A stretch of 64,000 nucleotides of DNA from Steinernema hermaphroditum (Eukaryota > Nematoda > Chromadorea > Rhabditida > Steinernematidae): assembly GCA_030435675.1 (NCBI GenBank), contig CM059625.1:2604001-2668000 (forward strand), read 5' to 3'. The notes under the pieces are model-generated. The model was not told where the DNA came from. It saw only the letters and a list, made by a program, of their open reading frames with translations, and did no database searches. Within the stretch, counting starts at the first letter, position 1. The number at the start of each line of letters is the position of its first letter. Positions 33,883 to 43,930 of the stretch are shown in pieces. The translations under genes and the position numbers were made by a program.

Positions 33883-36670
33883 CATTAAATAGACAAAAAA
33901 CTAGATTTTCCGATGGTGTTTGGTGTTCGGCAAGGCTGCACCTCCGAAAAATCGAATCAAGTGAAAAGAAATCAGCCTCTGTATTTCTATATGAGCCGTT
34001 ATTCAGGATAAGCATTCGATCCAGAGATCGTATCGTTCGAATTCAACCTCTTCCTAATAACACGTAGAATCGTGGACAGACCTGCGAAACTACGTGTGAT
34101 ATTTCGACACTTTTAGTCAATGTGTGAAGCGCTGGGCGTCCGTGTGCGTTGTAATCCTAGGTCAGTCCTTTAAAGCAGACTATTCAGTCGAGTCAAAACG
34201 GTGCTGAAGGTACCCAGATGCTTATTACACCCAGTACCCAGATGGTTATTCTTATTGCGCATCAGGGAGTAGCGAATAGGGCTGGCTTTCTTCACAGCAA
34301 CATATATTTTCGGTTGTTAATCGGCTGACCGCTAACCTAAACGTTGTATTATGCTGGTCAAATGCTGCATTTGATAGCCCACTGTTGAATAGTCAAAATT
34401 TTAGCACACGACAGTGGTAAGAACTGGCTGTATTGGATACGTCATCCTTAAAACTACTAAACTAAAACTGCAGTACACTTCGAAGTTTCTGAGTATTCGA
34501 GCGACTAATGCGTATCGTTCTGCCTTGAAAAGCGAGCTTCTAATACCTATTTCCGTTCATTGATAAGCTGAGATCTTCTTCCTGATTTAGGTTGATATTT
34601 ACCCTAGGGTCGCTCTCGTCCGCCGCCTCTGCTCGTAGCCTGAAAAGACACTTGATAACACTGTTATTTTCCATTGCAACGCTTACCGTAATGTGCTACG
34701 AGCGGGCCTGAAGCGGAACGGAGAGCTAAGAAACACTAACCATCGAAAGACATCATCGCAAATTTTCCTGAAAACGGGCAATTAGCAATAACTTACTTCG
34801 TGTTCTAGTATCATTGGAACGACTGGGAAGACGGTGGCTCGTGATAAGTGGCGATTATGCCTATCGTCGATGATCGAAGGTTCTCTGTGAAGCGTGCTTG
34901 ATGACGCGTGAGTACGGGTATGGCATTTTGTTCTGAAGTTTTTGCACGTTCTATCTCAGAAACATTAGTACTCTACAAAAACCTGATAGACTCCGCATTC
35001 CATCGACCTTGAACGCAGTCAAGTTACAAGACAGTAAATTCGATAATGAGAAACACTTTTCGTATGATTGGCAGTCTTTCTTTCTCAAATGTTCGATAAC
35101 ACGGTGGAAAAGCCGGAAAATCCGTTCTTATGATCATGATCATGGCTGTCTAGACTGGAAACTTGAAAAGGTAGAATTCGATGCGGTAGATAGTGGCGGC
35201 ACTTTGCTCGACGCAATCGCTACAATAAAACGCGCGAAAATATAACGCAAAGGAAACGCAATTAGCACGACAAATCGCCTTAGCGCGAGAAGCGCCGACA
35301 CGGTGCGCGTGAAAGGCCCTTTCAGGAAGAGTGCGATTATCGATCGCCTCAACGCTGAAGCTGGAATGGTATGTTACGACGCGCGATGATCAATGATCAG
35401 ACATGGCCTCGGCGAGCCGTGAAGCAAGCATGCAGTCGGCAACGCGAAAGTGCGACTGCACTTTCGGGCGGGTGGCGAGGCGCGCTTGTCCGATGACTCT
35501 AATTGCTCGACTTTCCGGCACCCAATCACGCCATCATGTGCGCAGGGCCATCTAATTGGCCCACGGAGCGGATTAGTCTTGCAGGTGACCGGGTAATGAA
35601 GCGGTATTGGGGCTCACAGCTCCCAATGGCTCTGGTTTCTGGTCTGCAAATACGAAAGCACTACTATAGCACCGCTGCAAGAAAGAGCGGCTGTGAAGCG
35701 GATTCCAGGGAAAGCGGAAAGGATCAGCTTTTGCAGCGTTCAGAGAAATAGGCCACTACAACCTCCAAATCAGAGCTAGCATGCAGAAGCATAGGGAAAA
35801 ATGGCGAAATTCCAAAAAGCTAACAGCCAATTAGCGTCCGTCAGTGCCATCAGATTACGGTGACGATCAGTACTGTATGACAGGCGTCGTCTGCGTCTTA
35901 TCAACATGACGCCAGCGGGCAAATCTACATAGAGTCAGAGCGGCCAAATCCATCTGCGCAAAGGTCAAATCCTCATACTCTAAACAAAACAAATACTGTC
36001 TTTCTTCCTTTTCCCCTTCTTTAACCCAAGCTGGTGTAGTTATCGGTCATTATCAAAAAAATCTGCATTCGGCCGAGAAACATGTAGTATCCGTAGAAAC
36101 GGTTTTCATGTGAGCCAGCAATGGGTCAGTGTACCTGCCTTCACTTGAAACATTATAAAATGACGTGGGTATAACAGGATCATGAGCACAAATGGAACAG
36201 CTGCCGACGTGCATTTATAAAATACCACAACTGGCATATTACATTCTACACTTTGGTAATGCACGGGCTCTACACACCTTTAATAAACTAGCAATTAGTT
36301 AAAAACGGAGAAAAGAAAACGAAAAAACCACACATCCAGTGAACAGTTGACGTCGTGCATATTGGAGGGTATGGCAGAACCGATTCCGCGCCCATAACTT
36401 GGGTCCCGCAGCGATTTGCTTGAAAAAAGACGGATGATGGTAAAGACGACGGAAATGTCGCACATGTGATTAGTAAGTCGCTTTTTGAGTGAAGAACGGT
36501 CGAAACAAAAGAGGCGAAAGTAAACTAAACACCTCCAAATTGTGGAAATTTATATCAGCGACATACATTTTGCACACAGAAGTATGTGTAAATATGCATT
36601 TGGGGAGAACGTGAAAAACATGACGCTGAACAAATATGTGACTCGTGGACCAATTGACGACGATATTCCA
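33883..36670. other. Intergenic, no gene seen
   Basis: A small direct repeat (ACCCAGATGSTTATT) occurs twice at about 34210-34245. No supported gene on either strand. Confidence 0.4.
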
Positions 36671-36674
36671 CCTC

Positions 36675-37168
36675 TCAGATGCGCCCCTTACAACCAGCGT
36701 CGCGCAACAGTTGCTGGAAGTTGCAGCCAAGAAGCTTCATTGCCGTTGCGTGTCTGGTCACGTCGGTCTCTCCGTTGTTAATCTTCTTCGGCTTTGCCAC
36801 ACGAACTTTCTCAAGGCGTCTGCCGTCTAATCGGCTTGAATGAAGGTGGTCCAGAAGCGTTCTGATGTCGACAAGAGTGGACGCACTGTAATGAGTATGA
36901 TTATTGAGGGGGAGACAGTAACCTACTCGACGCATTTGAAGACGACGTAAAATTTGTCAATCTGATTCCGCTTACATTTCTCCACATTCCACCTTTTGAG
37001 AAGTGTCGGAAACTTCAGTAGATGTTTCATAGGCATTTCTACGACTTCGCCGTTCTTGACTTCTACCTTCACGATGACATCGTTATCATCCACGGCGCTA
37101 GTGTTTGGGAGCTGGTAGGGAACTGATGGTGTTTTGCTGTTTGAACCGTTTGAAGCTTGTGGGGCCAT
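36675..37168 (-). CDS. Adaptor-like protein S2 (Skp1/Elongin-C/BTB-like fold)
   Basis: 146 aa; exons 37168-36976 and 36922-36675 on the minus strand, phase-1 intron of 53 nt. Residues about 29-52 (DVIVKVEVKNGEVVEMPMKH...) fit the first beta hairpin and helix of Skp1/Elongin-C/BTB domains (VKLxSxDGExxxV). After the junction, LPLNNHTHYSASTLVDIR followed by TLLDHLHSS fits the LPNV...LKKVIEWxxHH segment. The last helix (ATAMKLLGCNFQQLL) sits where Elongin-C has its LLMAANFL helix. Skp1 and Elongin-C link substrate receptors to cullin ubiquitin ligases, which would be its role if the fold call is right. It starts with MAPQ after GCTCAG|A, like its paralogue S1 (MAHQ). Overall similarity is weak. 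Confidence 0.45.
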
Positions 37169-37673
37169 TCTGAGCAACTGCAACTCCAGCAAATGTGAAA
37201 AAAACAAAAGAGGTTTCGATAATGTCTGTTCTTACCTCAAGCACGACCTTTCTCCCTTCAGAGAATTGCCAACAAATACCGGTTGACTGCGTGGAAGTCC
37301 GGCACACGGCGTGTAAGAACGTCGGACAGGCCGTTTTTCTTGGGCGAGCCGGTTTTACACACGCGATTCACACGGACTTAATTATAAACAAGGCTACGGC
37401 AATACGCTCTTTTGGACTGGTGAGAGCGTTCGTCGCCAAGAAGGAAAACAACCGAACCATAGAGATTTATTCCTCCAACTTCTACAGCAAAAAAACATTC
37501 TCCAAATTACGGTCAGAAGAGATCTGACGCTCAAATAGTTGATCAAAATGGACGAAAGTTGGATTTAAAACAGATTTTCAGTTGAAAAAGAAACTTTTCG
37601 AATAATAAGCATACTCAAAGTTCAAATACGAGAGTGAATGCGACCCGCGTTTATTCTAACATAACTCCACTTA

Positions 37674-38103
37674 AGGCCCATTTATACTCTGCGCGACACA
37701 AAAAGCCCTTTTTGGTGTCGCTTAGCTTGTCCACGTGTGACTATTTACGCAAAACCAAATAAAACAGCACAGTCGTGATGCTTTTGGATCGGGCTATCCA
37801 GCCATCACCGGAAAAAATTTTTGGAACATGCCATGTAGGTTAACCTAACTGTCGCTTAGCTTCAACTTGACTGTCGCGCAGCGCGGCGACACAGCTGCGC
37901 GACAGTCAAGTTGAAGCTAAGCGACAGTTAAGTTAGCGTACGTAAAGTTAACCTAAAATTTTTTTCTGATGATGGTTGGATAGCCTGATCCAAATGCATC
38001 ATGAATATGCAGTTTTATTTGGTTTTGCGTAAATAGTCATACGTGGACAAGCTAAGCGACACCAAAAAGGGCGTTTTGTGTCGCGCAGAGTATAAATGGG
38101 CCT
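37674..38103. mobile_element. 430-bp palindromic MITE, PIF/Harbinger type
   Basis: Terminal inverted repeats begin AGGCCCATTTATACTCTGCG and stay near-identical for about 90 bp. The centre (about 37850-37925) is also an inverted repeat, so nearly the whole element folds back on itself. A TTA at 37671-37673 and 38104-38106 is the target duplication, the hallmark of PIF/Harbinger transposons. There is no coding capacity. It lies 64 bp beyond the stop of membrane protein gene TM-B, within its probable 3' region. Confidence 0.92.
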
Positions 38104-38166
38104 TTAGATGCCAATTTGTTAATTTACTGAAAGAGTCAATCGTCGTCAAGGACACAATAATGGAAA

Positions 38167-38605
38167 TCACTTGTGGCAATTACACTGACAGTGATCACAG
38201 CAAATTTTGTGCATGTGACCCTCAATGAAGTGAACCTCTTTTCCCTTCTTCAATCCTCTCGACTTTTTCATTTGATGCCGTTCTTCTTTTTTCCATCCCT
38301 TCTGCTTCCTTCTCTCCCTGATCGGCGCCCCGATTTCGAAACAAGGATCGCGCGGGCCGTAGGGGTTCAGCAGATGGTCGGCGACCACGAGCTTCACACG
38401 CGGTGTGCTCTTGAACAACCGGAGAAGACAACTGAATTATGTGAAATAGAAGTTCATAAAAAAAATAAAATAACTCTTACAATTTCATAATGACAATCGG
38501 AAGAAGGACACAGTTCTGAAGAACTCGGAGCAGATGGCGGTGATCCAGGCCGAGGGCCTCACAAGCTGTCGGCGCAGTTAAGACTTGACGGCGAAAACTG
38601 TGCAT
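38167..38605 (-). CDS. TM-B, single-pass membrane protein with conserved cytosolic motif
   Basis: 129 aa; exons 38605-38481 and 38431-38167, phase-2 intron of 49 nt directly after the hydrophobic segment (about residues 30-47, LLRVLQNCVLLPIVIMKF). After it comes a tail with PRVKLVVADHLLNPYGPRDP then CFEI, which matches TM-A at 41.2 kb in most positions. The tail then becomes very basic (Lys/Arg runs) and ends in a cysteine cluster CCDHCQCNCHK. TTTTTACAG ends directly before the ATG. There is no signal peptide; the start could lie in an upstream exon. Function unknown. It is followed by the MITE and then by adaptor-like gene S2. Confidence 0.6.
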
Positions 38606-39502
38606 CTGTAAAAAGAATTGGTCAAACTTATCCTGAAAATGGAAGCACTGCTGATGTACGCCCGAAGCGACTTGAAAAACTGGAAACATTAGCGCGAACT
38701 GGCGAGAAGAAGGCTGCGTTCTTAAGTACTGAAACTAGTATGGACAATCAGGCAAGGAAATGTGTGCGGCTTCACTGGAATTGCCGTCCACCGTGGAATC
38801 AGATATGACTTCTCAGTCTACGTTGGCAACCGACAATCGAGGCGAGCTGATGGCTGTAGGAAGGAAGACACACTAAGGGCGCGTCAGCGGCCGCCACCAG
38901 ACACTGATTTGCATTTTTGTGTCGCCGATTGCAAAAGGGCAAACCTGGACGCCCTATGAGACAATGAACTTCCTTGCCCTTTCATCACAAAGGAATCAGA
39001 GAAACCATCCCAAACCATGAATTCCAAAAATCGCGCAGAAACATGCTTACACCTGACTGTCTCGATCGTATCTCTTTTTGAGCGCCAATCGTAGGACTCA
39101 TGCCAGTTGATGAGCGCCTATTGAAGCACATTGATCTAAACCGAAAAGTTTATCCGTTGGACTAGAAGAGCGCTACTTGTTCAAAGAACCTTGGCGCTAA
39201 ATTTCAGAGCACTGGCTCCAAACGATCGCTGTTCTAGATACTCCTGTCCGCTGAACTTGCATTCTCAAGCGCCCAATCTGTAGTGTATTCGGTATGGGTT
39301 ACGTTTTAAATTTATTGAGAAATGACAGAGCAAGAAAGAACGACAACGGACGACAAAAGAAGAGGGGAGTGGAGGACAGAGGATACAGGAATGGTAAGCT
39401 TGAGGGGAAAAGATGGTGCATAGGTATGATAAAAATCAGGAGAAGCCCGGAAAGGGACACAAATAAGAGAGTAATGGGCGGATTACAAAAACCTTACGAA
39501 CG

Positions 39503-40012
39503 CTACAGGAACTTGTCTGGATTGCATCGCAAAAAGTGCATCGTACGGACGATGCCCACCAGTTCAGATAGTGTATATCCATCGGGGTGCGACGGCGGGG
39601 ACGTATCACGATCGGCACCGCTGTGGATGTGGTCGATAACTTCGCGGACCATTCGCAAATTTTTCGCGCTAAAATTAGCTTTATAGATAGGTCGAATTCT
39701 GTGTGATTTAAAGCATCTTTTCTGAAGCGAATTGTTAATAATTTTCAGAACTGTGAGGAAAAACATTAACAGAAATCACATGAATGCCATACTACTCGAA
39801 CACACAGTCAAATGCTATGTAACTTGCATGATGGAGGGGCAGTAGACGGTATCTTGATGCTTTCTACGGGCAATCTTCCAATATGTCCAGATATGTGGCA
39901 AAGCAATCGCCTGCCGCTTTGAAAGCAAGACCAGTTCTCGATTTTTCGTCAGCACCTTCACGACGACTTCATCGGAAGTATCGCTACTCGTACGGGGCAT
40001 TTGGTGCGCCAT
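39503..40012 (-). CDS. Adaptor-like protein S1 (Skp1/Elongin-C/BTB-like fold)
   Basis: 130 aa; exons 40012-39868 and 39750-39503, phase-1 intron. The donor sits at the same place relative to the conserved Trp as in S2, and exon 2 has the same length (248 nt). Residues about 14-35 (DEVVVKVLTKNRELVLLSKR) match the beta hairpin of Skp1/Elongin-C; VREVIDHIHSG and, near the end, LSELVGIVRTMHFLRC match the later helices. GTTTCAG|A precedes ATG. The middle part after the junction aligns poorly with S2, so the acceptor at 39751 may be wrong. S1 lies between TM-A and TM-B, repeating the TM-then-adaptor order. Confidence 0.42.
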
Positions 40013-41196
40013 TCTGAAACAGATTTTGCATGTCTTATGGCCAGGTTACAATAACGTTTCTTTTTCTTTTGTTTTGAGGGTGACCAATGTAAAACGAAGC
40101 AAAGAAACCGTCAACGAAACAAGACCAACGTCACGAGATACACTTCAAACCGGAACCGTCCAGAAGCAGCTGTAACCCCGGCCAGCCTGACGTTGAATCA
40201 GATGGCTGGGACTTGAAGGAAAATGGAAGGACTGGCGCTTTTTAGCAATCTTGATACGGTCTGTCTAGACGGAATGTAACGTCTGGAGCGAAAATATGCG
40301 GCGAGACTGAGAGGCTCAGAGGCGAAGCGCGAGCAAATGGGGAAAAGTTGCAAACGTAATAGGGTCGAAGGTGGCGCGCCGCCCGTCTGGCCGACGGTCT
40401 CGATGTCACGAGAGCCGCTGTGATGTCTCATCAGTGGTGTTAAATATAAAAAAAACAGTGAGAACACGAGAGGATGTAGACCTCCGAAAAGGTATGAGTA
40501 ATCAAAATAAATGATTATCGGCGTGCCTCTACATTTCTGGATTCGCTCACTCCCACATCGTGGGGTGTCCGACCACCGAAAACAATTTTGAAGGAAGTCG
40601 ACATTTCTGAAACACAATCGAATTTTGAACGCTTAAATTGCACCTGAGAAAAGTAAAAATTTGTTCGTAGGTTGCAACTGTCAATCTTGACGGCCAAGTC
40701 GGTAATCGTTCGTAACAAAGTAAGAAAATTAAGCGGATGTTTGCAATGGCAATCTCGGCGTCACGCAATATTATTCGACAGAACTCAAGTTGTTTTTGCT
40801 GATGGAATATGGTCGCCTTCGAATTTGGAAATCCCAGGCGGCTTCGGATCGACACCGCAGTCAACGCGGGCCGACTGGAATCAGTCACGCAATGATCGTT
40901 TTACATACGGGGTTCTGTTCGGGAGGCGCAATACGAAGAGACCGTAGAAGACGAGATGTAAAGCGCATGGGAAGCGGTTTCCTCTTATCGTCTGCGCTCT
41001 CTTCGCACCACTTCCTCCGCTCAGTCGCAACGGTCTCCAGTATATAAACCGATCCTTAGACAACGGTTTCTGTTTGGCTTTGGAGCCAGGTGGAAATGGA
41101 GGTGGAAATCTACATTGTCATTCGGTTTCACAGATTTAAACAGTTCTTAAACATCACATAAAAAGCCGCTTTTCGATAACAACACAACAGCAAAAA

Positions 41197-41624
41197 TTAC
41201 TGAAGGCGACATTTGTGGGCCTTCTTCTTCTTCCTTCTCGGCTTCCGCCCCTGACATCTGATTTCAAAACAAGGATCCTTGTCGTCAAATGGTTTGCGTA
41301 AATGATCGGCAACCACAAGTCTCACGCGCGGCTTCCTCACTAGCCAGCTGTATAGGGGGCTAAACGACGGCAAATGTACGTTTCAAACGATCGCATCACT
41401 TACATAATGCTCAGCGTGAGGAATACTGTAGAAAGTGTCTGGAACATAACTGGAGAATAAGGATAGTCCAACAGAAATGGGTCACAAGGACAAGGGATGT
41501 CAACAGGCGTCGGCTGCTTGATAAATGGATGTTGCGGAAACATGGCGCTCATTGCGTTCGCGCAGGTAAGCTTCTCTAGCAACGCACAACTGCCTTTTGC
41601 AGCCGCGCACGCCATCCGAGTCAT
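41197..41624 (-). CDS. TM-A, single-pass membrane protein with conserved cytosolic motif
   Basis: 123 aa; exons 41624-41404 and 41347-41197. The N-terminal part is Cys-rich (seven cysteines in about 55 residues, including PCPCDP) and should face outside. One membrane segment follows (about residues 58-76), then a phase-2 intron of 56 nt (GTAAGT..ATACAG). The inner tail has PRVRLVVADHLRKPFDDKDP then CFEI, clearly the same motif as TM-B, then a Lys/Arg-rich end. The start is the first ATG of the frame; there is no signal peptide, so either type III topology or a missing first exon. Its duplication together with S1 suggests a working link between the two proteins. Confidence 0.6.
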
Positions 41625-41999
41625 GAGGTAAATTCACATGCTCACGCTTGTTGACCGCAGAGAGGTTATTTATAAAATCGTGTGCCACGCATGGGTACAA
41701 TGGAGGCTCCGTGTTGTTTTTGCGAAGAAATTAAGAGCTCAGGTGCTGGGATTATCGATGGATCGTGGCTTTACGTTTCATACTGTGGTCAGTAATTGTA
41801 TTATTGAGCAGCAGTAACTGGAGACTCGTGTTATGTTAATCAGAGTTGAAGGCAGTTAGGAAATGGGCGAATCACAACCATCTTTGTACACTTAAGAACT
41901 GTGCAAAGGAACCACCCAAAGGGTCCGTCTCAGATCAAACTGAAGATTGGCATACAGGACGCATATTGTAGAATGTAAAATCCAAAAGGGCGTCTTCTT

Positions 42000-43900
42000 A
42001 TACGCACACTTATCGTTGCCGAGCACGATTTGACTGCGGACAAACGTGCGAAGGAAGGGAATTTGAAAGGCCGATCGCGACGAGACCAATCGACGGATTG
42101 ATACTCAGCGCGACCGTTGTTTGATAATCTGTTTTTAACAGATTTTCTTCTTTGTGGCGAGTTTAATTTGTGTCATAGACTAACGCCCGTCATTCTTGCA
42201 CATCATTCCCGCGTGGCATAGACAACGGCGAGGCTCCACTTTAAGACCTGACAACGTGATTATCAAAGGCACATAGAAAGTTTACCAGTTCCCAGGACAC
42301 CTCCGTCGATTACGTTATGGATTGGAATGCAACGCGACGCAAATAAAAAGAAAAGAACATGTACTTTCTGTCTCTTGAACCGTTTTCGTTGAAGTTAGTT
42401 CACAAGTGTCGATAATCAGATGAAACCACCGAATTTTTATATGGCCATATATGACCATTCACCTTCTCAAACATACTGATAACCGACGCCTTTGGGACTG
42501 TACAACCGTCACTTTATTTTGTTAATTTTTGAACTTCAACATTCGCTTTAGGTTAGGCATTTGCTACCGATAAACGATAAGCTAACAAGATAACAGAATT
42601 TGAGCTGCCCAACAAAATGAAGAGAGACGTGTGTAAACGAAAAATGATGTTTCGCGTTGTATTGTACAAGAGAACATCGAAAATTATGTCGTTTCTTTAT
42701 ACATATATCGTAGATGCGTTATCCTAGGTGCCATGTGCCAAAGCCCCCAGGTGTGATTAGTACTGTTCAGAAACTTTGCTTTGATTTTGATTTAAATTTT
42801 CTTCGATAGTCTTAATTGTTAGTAGAACCTTGCAACTTGAATACTGCACTTATGTGTAACTGATTGAGACCACTTTGGTTACAGATTCTACTTTGATCGG
42901 CAGTATGAAATTATGATCCAAAATGGACAAATAAAGCAATTTAACAAATGACGTATTTGTTCCTTGCTTTAATGTTTTGGCTACCGCCTCAGTGTATTTT
43001 GTCCGATCACGCGATCTTTAGCCCAGGATGTTTATGGGCACATTTCCGTGTTTTTTTAGTCGCGCCACTAACCTTTAGTTTGGCTGTTTTTGGCCAAAGT
43101 ACCCTACCGTATCACTGCTACCGGATTTGTCTCGGCTGTCTTTCGAATAAAGTATATGTGTTTCGAAATATTGTTGAATAAAGTTCTAGTTATCATAGAC
43201 ATTTCGTGCAGCGCTTTGTGCGAAATACAAAGGAGTGTATACTGATTGTAATACTGCAGCGTGTCACATCAAAAATCACAAACCTCCTTGGAATACTGGT
43301 CGTCTTTTGACAGTAGGCCCATGCAGAAGTCGCTTCGCGTAACAATCAAAAACCAGCGAAGGAATCTGCCCTGCAAAGGAGTGAATTATGACCAGTACTT
43401 AACAGTTGTGATTGTTCATTGGTCTCTCACTCGACCACGTGGTTTCAAACCGGTTTTTATTAACGTTCCACGGCCATCCTAAGGACCAAGTCGCAAAAAA
43501 ACGTACCTTTAGTGATGAATACCTTGAGTATGGATACAAACAGTAAACGCAAACCACACATGAAACGATGTCGCTGTACTTGGAACGCTGTACTTGGCGC
43601 AATCTGTCACCAGTGATGCATTAGCTCGACCGGGAGCGGTTTCGGTTTTGACGCACCCCACTTAATGATGCCTTTCTTCGGTTTGTTGTCATTGATTGCG
43701 ACCCGCAAAACGTAAACCGATTTATCAGTAGTTGGTCCGTGATTGTTTTTGCTGACTACGCAACCGAACGAAAATCAAGCGGTTTGTTTACCCTCCGCAT
43801 TTTGCACGCCTCCCGACCGCATCTATTTTGGTGAAAAGGAGCACGCTCGTTCGATCACGCCGGCTGCCGTTCACTTTTCGTTGCCACCGATCAACGAGAT
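42000..43900. other. Intergenic, no supported gene
   Basis: A hydrophobic 77-codon frame at 42948-43181 (+) ends on an AATAAA, but has no acceptor before its ATG and AT-rich codons unlike the real genes. Further AATAAA signals near 42929 and 43147 suggest old or unrecognised 3' ends. Confidence 0.35.
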
Positions 43901-43930
43901 GGAGGTTCTTCTTTCTGCTTCTAGGTGAAC

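Noticed and set aside
40198..40947. Overlapping frames between TM-A and S1 (113, 139 and 91 codons)
   Set aside because: Open on both strands, no TM or adaptor motif and no splice partner.
42948..43181. 77-codon hydrophobic plus frame ending on AATAAA
   Set aside because: AT-driven codons, no acceptor before ATG and no family similarity; kept only as a note.
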